Below are positions 41,472 through 48,850 of a stretch of 48,850 nucleotides of DNA, one piece after another; the stretch's first letter is position 1; the number at the start of each line of letters is the position of its first letter. The notes below the pieces were generated by a model that saw only the letters and a list, made by a program, of their open reading frames with translations, was not told the DNA's origin and ran no database searches. The stretch is from Acidobacteriaceae bacterium. GTDB taxonomy: Bacteria > Acidobacteriota > Terriglobia > Terriglobales > Acidobacteriaceae. Both the position numbers and the translations under genes were made by a program. The stretch is taken from NCBI GenBank assembly GCA_027307045.1, contig DAHUXR010000023.1, positions 1-48,850 on the forward strand, given 5' to 3'.

Positions 41472-42605
41472 TCAGGGATTCACGTGCAGACGGCCATCGC
41501 GCAACACAGTGCATTTTCTGTTGCGCCAGACGATCTTGTCACCCACAAAACCGCTGATCCATATAAAGAAACCGATGACATCCTGGACCGGCAGCAACCA
41601 CCATTGTTCTTGCGTGACCGGATCATGAACAATGTAGCGGGCAGTGGCCAGCGCGGCGGCTCCGCGCAAAATCATAGTCAGGAACAACACTGGCCATGCC
41701 GCCGGGTAGGCAGCGCAGAGCAAAAGCGCAAGCGGCAGCGGATAAGTGAATATCTGTCCCCAATAACCGAGCGGCCGCGAACGGCGGGTGCTGCGCGCCC
41801 AGCGCATACGGTGTCCCAGGTTGTGCATCATGTCCTGGCTGCCAATGCGATGCTCAATCACGTATGACGAGAACAGAACACCGTGACCCAGTTGGGCAGC
41901 ACGCTGGCCAATAACAAAATCTTCCGCGAGAAACTCCTGCAGATAGCCGAAGCCGCCCATGTCCTCAAGTACGCTACGGCGGACAGCTATGGTGCAGCCC
42001 AGCGCGAAACGCATGCCCTCAATCATGCGCGCGACCATCACTCCACCCAGAAGTTCCGTATTCATTCCTATCGCTTCCAGTCGCGACCACAAACTCTTGC
42101 CCGGGACCGCTAGATAGGGGCAGCTGATCAGTCCGACGTGGTCGTCCTGAAGCTCCTGGGCCAGATGAGAGAGCAGGCTAGGCGTCACGCGGACATCACT
42201 GTCACTCATTACCAGCACGCCGTAGTTCGCTTCACGGACCAGGCGATTCAAACTGAAGGCCTTGGCATTGGGAATGGGCGATTCTCCCGTAATGACAAGA
42301 TGCGCGCTGACTCGTCCGTTAAATTCGGTAATAATTTTTTCCGCTACACCCACGGCCGGGTCGTCCGGGCGATGGACACCAAATAGAACTTCGTATTCGG
42401 GATAATCTTGCGTCATGAAGCTGCGCAGGTTTTCTTCCAGACCGTCGTCATGGCCGCAGAGGGGCTTAAGAATACTGATAGGCGGCTGGTTTGCGGAATT
42501 TGGCAGAGTTGTGGACAAAAACCGCCGCGTGGCAACAACAATCAGGACGCAGTAAACGAGCGAACCGGTGAGCAGTACCGCCAGAACTGTTGCAAGGATT
42601 ACCAT
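41472..42605 (-). CDS. hpnI: GT2/GT21 glycosyltransferase, HpnI/ceramide glucosyltransferase-like
   Basis: A 377-residue membrane glycosyltransferase. One N-terminal helix (1-27), the donor-binding start PPISILKPLCGHDDGLEENL, the DXD-type VMSDSDVRV, the ISCPYLAVPGKSLWSRLEAI and FALGCTIAVRRSVLEDMGGF blocks, the catalytic EDFVIGQ and the RMRWARSTRRSRP motif, then three C-terminal helices. This is the pattern of ceramide glucosyltransferase and of HpnI, which adds N-acetylglucosamine to bacteriohopanetetrol. The hpnI symbol is a best guess; no other hopanoid gene is in the window. It overlaps the upstream GT39 gene by 7 bases on the same strand, so the two are coupled. Confidence 0.75.
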   Translation of the reverse strand: MVILATVLAVLLTGSLVYCVLIVVATRRFLSTTLPNSANQPPISILKPLCGHDDGLEENLRSFMTQDYPEYEVLFGVHRPDDPAVGVAEKIITEFNGRVSAHLVITGESPIPNAKAFSLNRLVREANYGVLVMSDSDVRVTPSLLSHLAQELQDDHVGLISCPYLAVPGKSLWSRLEAIGMNTELLGGVMVARMIEGMRFALGCTIAVRRSVLEDMGGFGYLQEFLAEDFVIGQRAAQLGHGVLFSSYVIEHRIGSQDMMHNLGHRMRWARSTRRSRPLGYWGQIFTYPLPLALLLCAAYPAAWPVLFLTMILRGAAALATARYIVHDPVTQEQWWLLPVQDVIGFFIWISGFVGDKIVWRNRKCTVLRDGRLHVNP

Positions 42606-44482
42606 AACGCGGGTTTGTTCTCCATCTTGGAGCCATCCGCAGTTTCGCCGGAAAGGCCATTGGTAAAAAGATATTTGCCGCCACTTTCAGCAATCCGGTG
42701 AAACCGCGCCGGACCGGCCAGAGCGCTCAGACGAGCGAGTCCGCTGCTATCGGTCACCAGATAATAGCGAATTGTACCTGACCAGAGCCCTTTAAAGGCA
42801 GCATCATTAATAAAAACAGAAGGCGAATTTGGCGCATAAGAGCCATATTCCAGATTATTCACCCGCCCATTCAGCAGTAAAGCGCTTTTATTCGCATAAA
42901 ACATGACCGAAGAAAAAGGATAATATGCGCCATCCACAATCAGTTGTCCTGAGGGGGCATGGAGCAGCGCCTCTGCTATTGGGCGTGAAGAGAGATAAGG
43001 ATCGAAGACTACGAGCGCCATCCGGCTTGCATGCAGGAACAAAACCATCATTGCGGCAAACGCTATGAATGCGCGGCGTCCACGCAGCCAGCCGCCTGCC
43101 GCGCCCACCAGAAACGCGATGCCTGCAAGGATCAGTGGGGCCCTTAGATAAGCGAAGGATTGTAAGGTCAGATCACCCATGTGTCCCAGCGAAAGCGTGT
43201 AAGACTCCGGGTGTTGCTGTAGCGCGCTGGAGATATCGCCGGTGGCGGGAACATGGCGAACCGCGACTAAGATTGCTCCGATCACGGCCGCGCTCGCCGT
43301 GGAAATGATGGCGATAGTTCTGCTGCCAAAAGTTATGAACTTACCTTCCTTATCCATTGCACAACCGAGCAGGAGCGCCAGCGCCGGATATATCGGCATG
43401 GAATAGTATTCCTGCGTGGTGGAGAAGGTGAAGAAGAGCATCAGAAATCCGGCCCAGCAGAGCGCAAGCAATCTCGTGCGGCCGGCGCGGTCCACTGGCT
43501 TGTAATTGAGCCTGGCCGCCGCGGGCAGATAGGCGCTCCAGGGAAAGAGCCAGAGCAGGTTCAGCAGCCAGAATGCCAGCCGGGGCACGGTGTTATAGTC
43601 GCGCGGATAACGCAGGTTCAAGAACCGTAATAGATGTTCATTGAAAAAATAGAACCAGAAGAAGCCGTGATATTCGCCCGGGCCGCTGTGCATGCTGAAA
43701 TTGAAGTAAGGCGGCATGCGCAATGTGGCCAGAATATGCCATGGCGCGGCGATGAGGAGAAAAATCAAGATCGTGCTGACAGGGCGCAGTTTTCGCCAGG
43801 TCTCGCGGCGAAAAAGCTGGCGCGTAATCGCCAAGTAGATCAGCACGCCTCCTACCGGAACCACCAGCGCGAGCAAACCTTTCAACAACACGCCCAAACC
43901 CAATGCCACGCCGATCAGAGCAGTCCATCCGAGCGAAGGGGGCTCTTCTCCGTCTTCATTCATGGCGCGCTCAAAGGCCATGAAGCCAACGGTGATCGTG
44001 AGCGTGAGCATTACATCGGGAATCAGAATACGGGTAAAGAGGAAGAGACCAATCGACATTGCCAGAGCAAGTCCGGCATAGAACCCGGCACGGCGTCCAA
44101 AAGCCCACGATCCGTAGCGTGCCGTGGCAAAGCACAACAGCACGGCAGCCAGAGCAGTGGGGATTCGAGCCACCCAATCATGCACACCCATCAGCAGGTA
44201 GCAAATCGCAATGAGCCAGTAAGGGAGTGGCGCTTTTTCCATGTAAGGAACGCCGTCCAAATGGGCGATGGTCCAGTCGCCTGACTGGACCATGTTGCGC
44301 GCAATTTGCCCGTGAACGGCGTCAACATCGTCCATTAAAGCGGGAGGGGAGATGATGCAGCCAAAAAAGACAATCACGGCCACGATCAGCAGCACGATTT
44401 CATAATGCCTGCGGGAAGGCAGCCGCTGGGGCGCGAGGACATCGATTGCCGACTCGTCCTGCTGGTACGCGAGTTCTTTCAC
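42599..44482 (-). CDS. GT39-family (ArnT/PMT-like) glycosyltransferase
   Basis: A 627-residue integral membrane transferase using a polyprenyl-phosphate sugar donor. The first periplasmic loop carries the family acidic motif (PALMDDVDAVHGQIARNMVQ) and HLDGVPYMEKAPLPYWLIAI. Many helices follow (VARIPTALAAVLLCFATARY, LGLGVLLKGLLALVVPVGGV, LLALCWAGFLMLFFTFSTTQ with EYYSMPIYPALALLLGC). The C-terminal third is a periplasmic domain. ArnT members decorate lipid A; the acceptor here is unknown, but the coupling to an HpnI-like enzyme points to envelope lipid glycosylation. The start is a GTG at 44482; the ribosome-binding site is not obvious. Confidence 0.85.
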   Translation of the reverse strand: MKELAYQQDESAIDVLAPQRLPSRRHYEIVLLIVAVIVFFGCIISPPALMDDVDAVHGQIARNMVQSGDWTIAHLDGVPYMEKAPLPYWLIAICYLLMGVHDWVARIPTALAAVLLCFATARYGSWAFGRRAGFYAGLALAMSIGLFLFTRILIPDVMLTLTITVGFMAFERAMNEDGEEPPSLGWTALIGVALGLGVLLKGLLALVVPVGGVLIYLAITRQLFRRETWRKLRPVSTILIFLLIAAPWHILATLRMPPYFNFSMHSGPGEYHGFFWFYFFNEHLLRFLNLRYPRDYNTVPRLAFWLLNLLWLFPWSAYLPAAARLNYKPVDRAGRTRLLALCWAGFLMLFFTFSTTQEYYSMPIYPALALLLGCAMDKEGKFITFGSRTIAIISTASAAVIGAILVAVRHVPATGDISSALQQHPESYTLSLGHMGDLTLQSFAYLRAPLILAGIAFLVGAAGGWLRGRRAFIAFAAMMVLFLHASRMALVVFDPYLSSRPIAEALLHAPSGQLIVDGAYYPFSSVMFYANKSALLLNGRVNNLEYGSYAPNSPSVFINDAAFKGLWSGTIRYYLVTDSSGLARLSALAGPARFHRIAESGGKYLFTNGLSGETADGSKMENKPALW

Positions 44483-44996
44483 CGGGGAAATACTGCCATC
44501 CCTCCTATTTTACCTGTTGCGAATCGGTCCATTGCCGCGCCGGACAGCCCATTGCGCTCGCTGCCTGCCGGTCTACTCAGAACGTTTCGCCAGGTAAGCA
44601 CTTTTAACTGATCACAACGAACTTTAAACATGGAAATTGTAAAAAACTGTAAACCTCATTTGCAGGGTGCATGGTCTTTCGTCTCATGGGCCGTGTGCAT
44701 GCGGCTATGCGCATATTGGCCAGGAATGTGGCCGTAACGCCGCACAGTGGAAAAGCGCTGATCGCCACGCTCGCGATTCGCGCGTGCGTTAACTCTTTTG
44801 GGCTAAGAAGCGTAAAGGTTGCGCCACAAGACCCAGTTCAGAAGTAAGATGATCTCATCAGAGTGCGATGCGCCATTTCGACGGGAGATGGCGACGTGGA
44901 GCCCTGCCGCCGCTGCAACATTTGCCGGCAAGCAGTGTTCCTGTTTTCATGACCAGAACGCCTGGGCCGGCGTAAGGAAATGACTGGGGTTTCGAC
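44483..44996 (+). other. 514-base intergenic region with a leader hairpin
   Basis: No gene is convincing here. On the plus strand, upstream of the gene at 44997, CGCCATTTC (44871-44879) pairs with GAGATGGCG (44885-44893) over 9 bp with one wobble around GACGG. Further down TTGCCGGCAA (about 44925) is a perfect 10-bp palindrome. These suggest a folded 5' leader. The left half (44483-44800) is promoter-type DNA for the divergent GT39 gene and shows nothing specific. Confidence 0.4.
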
Positions 44997-45701
44997 ATGA
45001 CGCTGTTGAAACGAAGAATAGCGGGAGCACTGGCGATAATCGGCGTAGCTTCACTGATCACATTTCTCCAGGTTGAGGCCAATCATGAAACCGACGACCA
45101 GATTGGCGAAGAAGCCATATGGAATGCCGGCCCCGAAGACCTGAGCGCGATCAGCCAGGCATGTAAAATGACCGATGCCTTGCGATATCGCGACTGCTTC
45201 ATTGACCAGATGGGTGAATACGCATCCTCTGACGCTGTAGCTTTCACGCAGGCGCTGGCCTCACAAAAGTCGCCGCGGCTGGGATATCTAACCGGTTTGC
45301 GCGAATACGGACTCGTGGATCTCGGATTCGTGGTTTATCCCGGAACTCAGAAATTGCATCCGGGATGGGCGCTGCTGAACGGAATCCCCGCGCTGATCGA
45401 TCTGGATGATGTTGCCGCGCTGCCGAAATCGGCGATGGAAAAGGACCCTCAATACGCCGCTCTCCATCAACGCCATCCCCAAATGCAACTGATAGTGAAT
45501 GACGATCAGCGCAAAGCGGATACATCGCCCCAAATTGAACGGCTGCCCGGAGAGGGGGAAAGATTTGCAGTCCCTTACTCACTGCAAGATCCGTGTGCCG
45601 ACTGTGCTCCGCTGGCGCAAGCCATCTTTGGCTTTGACTTTAATGACGCTGGGAAATTCCTGGGCATAAAATTCTTAAGAGTTGAAAAGGTGAAACCATA
45701 G
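44997..45701 (+). CDS. Membrane-anchored or secreted protein, unknown function
   Basis: A 234-residue protein with an N-terminal hydrophobic helix (residues 8-25, IAGALAIIGVASLITFLQVE), either a signal anchor or an uncleaved signal. The mature part is mostly alpha-beta (DLSAISQACKMTDALRYRDC, YLTGLREYGLVDLGFVVYPG, HPGWALLNGIPALIDLDDVA) and contains four or more cysteines, including a CADC pair near residue 200 that could bind metal or form a disulfide. The C-terminus reads GIKFLRVEKVKP. I do not recognise a family. ATG at 44997 has GGGG seven bases upstream. It ends just before a hairpin that is a terminator and also a CRP-type palindrome. Confidence 0.65.
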   Translation: MTLLKRRIAGALAIIGVASLITFLQVEANHETDDQIGEEAIWNAGPEDLSAISQACKMTDALRYRDCFIDQMGEYASSDAVAFTQALASQKSPRLGYLTGLREYGLVDLGFVVYPGTQKLHPGWALLNGIPALIDLDDVAALPKSAMEKDPQYAALHQRHPQMQLIVNDDQRKADTSPQIERLPGEGERFAVPYSLQDPCADCAPLAQAIFGFDFNDAGKFLGIKFLRVEKVKP

Positions 45702-45728
45702 GGCATGCGGCAGAAGGCTGCCTTTTCC

Positions 45729-45762
45729 AGGATGTGAGATTTCTCACATCCTTTGTTTTTTG
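45729..45762 (+). terminator. Terminator-like hairpin that is also a perfect CRP-type site
   Basis: AGGATGTGAG (45729-45738) and CTCACATCCT (45743-45752) are perfect 10-bp reverse complements around ATTT, followed by TTGTTTTTTG. As RNA this is an intrinsic terminator for the preceding gene. As DNA it contains TGTGA-GATTTC-TCACA (45733-45748), all ten CRP consensus positions, 80 bases before the Pat-like start. Either or both roles are possible. Confidence 0.7.
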
Positions 45763-45827
45763 CGGCTGCTAGGCTGGTCTTGAACAGAAGTAATTGGGGA
45801 CCAACGAGTAGTAATCTAGTAGACCTA

Positions 45828-48554
45828 ATGCCAACATTGCCGGCAACAGACCAGCGGGGGCGCGAATCCACGATACCTTCGTGGCCGCCCAGCCCTCTGG
45901 CGCCGATCTTCCATCCCAGAACGGTGGCCGTTATCGGCGCCACGGAAAAGCCTGCCAGCGTGGGGCGCACAATCCTGCGCAACTTGATGGAGCAGCCTTC
46001 CGGCGCGACTATTTATCCCATCAACCCGCATCGGCCAAATGTGCTGGGAATCCGTTGTTATCCCAACGTTGCGTCAATCGGAGAGCAGGTTGACCTGGCG
46101 ATTGTGGTAACGCCGGCAGCAACGGTCCCTGACGTATTGCAGGAATGCGTGGCTGCCGGGGCACGCAGCGCGATCGTCATTTCAGCCGGCTTTGCCGAAC
46201 TGGGAGCTGATGGTAGAGCGCTGGAAAGCAAGATTCGTCAGGTGCTGGCATCAGGACATCTGCGGCTGATTGGGCCAAACTGCGTTGGCGTAATGAATCC
46301 GCGTACAGGACTGAATGCAACATTTGCACAGTCCAATGCCCTGCCCGGTAACATCGCGTTTCTGAGCCAGAGCGGCGCGCTCTGCACGGCCGTGCTGGAC
46401 TGGAGCCGCCGAGAGAATGTTGGATTTAGCGGCGTGGTTTCAGTTGGGTCAATGCTGGACGTTAGCTGGGGCGACCTGATCTATCACTATGGCGACGACG
46501 CTTACACCTCCAGCATTCTGATTTACATGGAATCCATTCGCGACGCGCGCAGCTTTCTCTCCGCGGCGCGAGAAGTTTCGCTACGCAAGCCCATTATCGT
46601 GATCAAGCCCGGACGGACAGAAGCAGCACGGAAAGCCGCAGCTTCGCATACGGGATCCATGACGGGATCGGATGAAGTGTTTGAGGCCGCGTTTCGTCGC
46701 GCCGGCATTCTACGAGTGGCCAGCATCGGCGAGCTGTTTGATATGGCTGAGGTCCTCAGCAAGCAGCCAAGGCCACATGGTCCCCGGCTGGCAGTGGTAA
46801 CCAATGCAGGCGGAGGCGGGGTGCTGGCGGTGGACGCGCTGCTGGCAAGCGGCGGACAATTGGCAACGCTTTCCCAGGACACGCAGGAAAAACTCAATAA
46901 ATTATTGCCGGCGGCGTGGAGCCATTCCAACCCGGTGGACACGCTGGGCGATTGCCTTCCGGAAATGTATGCCAAAGCATTACAAGCCGTAGCTGACGAT
47001 CCTAACTGCGACGCCGTGCTCTCCATTCTTGCACCGCAAGGGATGACCGAGCCGGAACAGGCAGCGGGCCTGGTACGCAAGGCCGCAGAGACGATCAAAA
47101 AGCCGCTGATCGCAAGCTGGATGGGCGGCAGCCGAATGCAGCTTGCGGCCAACGTGCTAAATGAAGCCCGCATCCCCACGTTTGAGTATCCTGACGCGGC
47201 CGCGCGCAGCTTTGCTTACATGTGGCGATACACTTCCTACCTGCAAGCCCTATATGAAACGCCAGTGTTCGCCGGCGACCTGCCTGAGGACGGCCCGCGT
47301 CGAGTGGCGGAAATTATCGCCGGCGCGGTGGCAAAGAACCGCACTGTCCTGACCGAGCATGAATCCAAACAGGTGCTCGCGGCTTACGAGTTGCCGGTCA
47401 CGCCATCCAAGATGGCTTCGTCCGCGGACGAAGCGGATGCAGCGGCTGAAAAAATCGGCTATCCCGTGGTGCTCAAGCTCAACTCTGAGACCGTGACGCA
47501 CAAATCCGATCGCGGCGGAGTTCATTTGAACTTGAAAGACGCGAGCGCGGTGCGGTCGGCTTTCGAGCAGATTCAATCCGCTTTTAGCGATGGCAGCTTC
47601 CAGGGAGTGACCGTCCAACCGATGGTCAGCATCTCTGGCTACGAATTGATCCTGGGCAGCTCCACTGATCCGCAATTTGGGCCGGTGCTGGTGTTTGGCC
47701 TGGGCGGGCAACTGGTGGAAGTGCTGCGCGATAATGCTCACGCCCTACCGCCACTCACTACAATTCTGGCGCGCCGCATGATGGAGAATACCCGCATCCT
47801 GCAGGCACTAAAGGGCGTTCGCGGCCGCAAGCCGGTTGATCTGGAAAAACTGGAAGAGCTGCTGGTCCGCTTTAGTGAACTCGTGGTGGAGAACCCGCGC
47901 ATTGCCGACATTGAAATCAATCCGCTACTGGCCAGCGAACAGGGATTCATAGCCCTGGATGCCAGGGTCATCTTGCATCCGGCTACCATGCGCGATGCGG
48001 AGCTGCCAAGGCCAGCGATCCGTCCGTATCCCAGCCAGTACATTTCCAACTGGCAAACGCAGGATGGCACCAGCTTTATGTTGCGGCCCATCCGCCCCGA
48101 TGATGAGCCGCTGATGGTTGACTTCCATCATCAGCTCTCTGAAACCAGCGTTTACATGCGATTTTTTCTTCCGCTGAAACTCGACTTCCGCGTCTCCCAT
48201 GAGCGGCTTTTCACCAAGTGCTTTATCGACTATGACCGCGAGATTGGGCTGGTGGCGGAATATGCCGACGAAGAAGGCGCGCGCCGGATTGCGGGTATCG
48301 CGCGGCTGATCCGCAAACACTCTGACAACAGCGCTGAGGTGGCATTCCTGATCGCGGACAAATTCCAGAACCGTGGCCTGGGCACGCACATGCTGGATAC
48401 GACAATCAAGATCGCGCGCAAGGAAGGAATCGCAACACTGGAGGGCGCGACGCTTTCCGACAATTTCAACATGAAGGACATGTTCATCAAGGCCGGTTTC
48501 CACTTCGCGCCGCCGGAAGACGGAGTGGCAACGGCGGAATTGCAGTTGAAATAA
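45828..48554 (+). CDS. Pat/YfiQ-like fusion: NDP-forming acyl-CoA synthetase plus GNAT acetyltransferase
   Basis: A 908-residue soluble protein. Domains in order: CoA_binding (about 25-155, [20 protein letters not shown]), succinyl-CoA-ligase-like (165-460, [20 protein letters not shown] and [20 protein letters not shown]), ATP-grasp (485-720, [20 protein letters not shown]) and GNAT (about 740-905, [60 protein letters not shown]). E. coli and Salmonella Pat, which acetylate acetyl-CoA synthetase, share this order but are reported to lack the catalytic His; here His274 is present in SHTG, so the synthetase part could be active. ATG at 45828 has a poor ribosome-binding site; the open frame to 45753 overlaps the hairpin. 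Confidence 0.88.
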   Translation: MPTLPATDQRGRESTIPSWPPSPLAPIFHPRTVAVIGATEKPASVGRTILRNLMEQPSGATIYPINPHRPNVLGIRCYPNVASIGEQVDLAIVVTPAATVPDVLQECVAAGARSAIVISAGFAELGADGRALESKIRQVLASGHLRLIGPNCVGVMNPRTGLNATFAQSNALPGNIAFLSQSGALCTAVLDWSRRENVGFSGVVSVGSMLDVSWGDLIYHYGDDAYTSSILIYMESIRDARSFLSAAREVSLRKPIIVIKPGRTEAARKAAASHTGSMTGSDEVFEAAFRRAGILRVASIGELFDMAEVLSKQPRPHGPRLAVVTNAGGGGVLAVDALLASGGQLATLSQDTQEKLNKLLPAAWSHSNPVDTLGDCLPEMYAKALQAVADDPNCDAVLSILAPQGMTEPEQAAGLVRKAAETIKKPLIASWMGGSRMQLAANVLNEARIPTFEYPDAAARSFAYMWRYTSYLQALYETPVFAGDLPEDGPRRVAEIIAGAVAKNRTVLTEHESKQVLAAYELPVTPSKMASSADEADAAAEKIGYPVVLKLNSETVTHKSDRGGVHLNLKDASAVRSAFEQIQSAFSDGSFQGVTVQPMVSISGYELILGSSTDPQFGPVLVFGLGGQLVEVLRDNAHALPPLTTILARRMMENTRILQALKGVRGRKPVDLEKLEELLVRFSELVVENPRIADIEINPLLASEQGFIALDARVILHPATMRDAELPRPAIRPYPSQYISNWQTQDGTSFMLRPIRPDDEPLMVDFHHQLSETSVYMRFFLPLKLDFRVSHERLFTKCFIDYDREIGLVAEYADEEGARRIAGIARLIRKHSDNSAEVAFLIADKFQNRGLGTHMLDTTIKIARKEGIATLEGATLSDNFNMKDMFIKAGFHFAPPEDGVATAELQLK

Positions 48555-48617
48555 CGCGCCAAAACACTCGCTTAAGGCGTATTCTGGACTCCAATCCGAT
48601 GGCCCTGGTCCATGGGC

Positions 48618-48633
48618 TGTGAGCTGAATCACA
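48618..48633. promoter_or_regulatory. CRP/FNR-family site, perfect
   Basis: TGTGA-GCTGAA-TCACA matches all ten consensus positions, 53 bases upstream of the HdeD-like start. It lies in the 131-base gap after the Pat-like gene, which otherwise shows only the GGGAGG ribosome-binding site. Confidence 0.75.
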
Positions 48634-48685
48634 TTAACTCCATAGCCAACAGGGCACACTAGGATTGAGCGAGGGAGGCCGGAAT

Positions 48686-48850
48686 ATGATCCGCTTAATG
48701 ATTCAGAATTGGTGGCTGCTGTTTCTGCGCGGCATCCTTGCTATCGCTTTCGCCATTTTTATTTTTGCTTTTATGCCATTCCTGCCAGCGCCGTTTTTGC
48801 GCCAGTTCGCATTTGCCGGTCTGGCCACGATCTTCGCGCTGTTCGCTTTT
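48686..48850 (+). CDS. HdeD/DUF308-like membrane protein, truncated by window end
   Basis: Only the first 55 codons are inside the window; the frame is open to the last base. The start MIRLMIQNWWLLFLRGILAI is the typical opening of HdeD-family proteins (LLxNWWLLxLRGxLAI). Two hydrophobic helices are visible (residues 9-30, and about 40 to the end). HdeD proteins are inner-membrane proteins linked to acid and general stress. GGGAGG nine bases before ATG supports the start. A perfect CRP-type palindrome lies upstream, so it may belong to the same regulon as the Pat-like gene and the cytochrome. Confidence 0.75.
   Translation, partial: MIRLMIQNWWLLFLRGILAIAFAIFIFAFMPFLPAPFLRQFAFAGLATIFALFAF

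Noticed and set aside
44917-45850. Near-identical CAACATT(T)GCCGGCAA phrases at about 44918 and 45832
   Set aside because: The second lies in the coding start of the Pat-like gene; the shared core is a short GC palindrome and could be chance.

Overview
The window reads as a piece of chromosome from a Gram-negative, moderately GC-rich bacterium, most likely an Acidobacteriota of the Terriglobia/Koribacter type. This is inferred from gene content: a BBP2-like outer-membrane barrel, DUF3857/transglutaminase giants, a Ysc84 protein with a Pro/Thr tail, an HpnI-type glycosyltransferase, a CX3CH multihaem NapC-like cytochrome and an lnt-prfB pair. No rRNA, tRNA, CRISPR, prophage or intact insertion sequence was seen.

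Layout. 1-1.2 kb: non-coding DNA with strong hairpins, then a ribbon-helix-helix antitoxin-like gene and the broken remains of its partner. 1.2-5 kb: ydcF-like and tsaC-like genes (minus), then a SpoU/TrmH rRNA methyltransferase and rarA (plus). 5-12.6 kb, minus strand: an M48 protease with a beta-propeller-like tail, a CoA-binding protein, a hypothetical, prfB with a textbook +1 frameshift site, and lnt. 12.6-22.1 kb: a transporter island with two paralogous APC/KimA-like permeases carrying cytosolic C-terminal domains, on either side of a KdpD/KdpE-like two-component pair, followed by an outer-membrane barrel and two tiny one-TM proteins. 22.2-26.5 kb: a lipid A acyltransferase-like gene, a cytochrome c lipoprotein, a SYLF protein behind an attenuator-like leader, a response regulator with a degenerate receiver, and a secreted protein made of four exact GX3GX3GX3G blocks. 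26.8-33.4 kb: two overlapping giant secreted TPR/DUF3857/transglutaminase proteins, the second lacking the catalytic Cys. 33.5-37.9 kb: a small membrane protein, an ECF-like sigma factor, a bactofilin plus methyltransferase pair, a candidate structured RNA ending in an intrinsic terminator, and a secreted protein. 37.9-48.85 kb: a six-haem NapC/NirT-like cytochrome divergent from a radical SAM/SPASM enzyme, a secreted DUF5818-like protein, HpnI and GT39 glycosyltransferases, an unknown membrane-anchored protein, a Pat-like acyl-CoA synthetase/GNAT fusion and the start of an HdeD-like gene.

How the genes work together. The transporter island looks like a self-contained ion-uptake unit: a DUF4118 kinase and an OmpR-type regulator between two KimA-like permeases, with an 11-bp-spaced direct repeat just upstream of the second permease. 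In the last 10 kb, three perfect TGTGA-N6-TCACA palindromes and one 9/10 match sit in the intergenic regions of the cytochrome/radical SAM pair, the Pat-like gene and the HdeD-like gene, which suggests a CRP/FNR-family regulon. Several leaders carry RNA structures that the protein genes do not explain. Function assignments rest on motif recognition by eye; no database search was possible.
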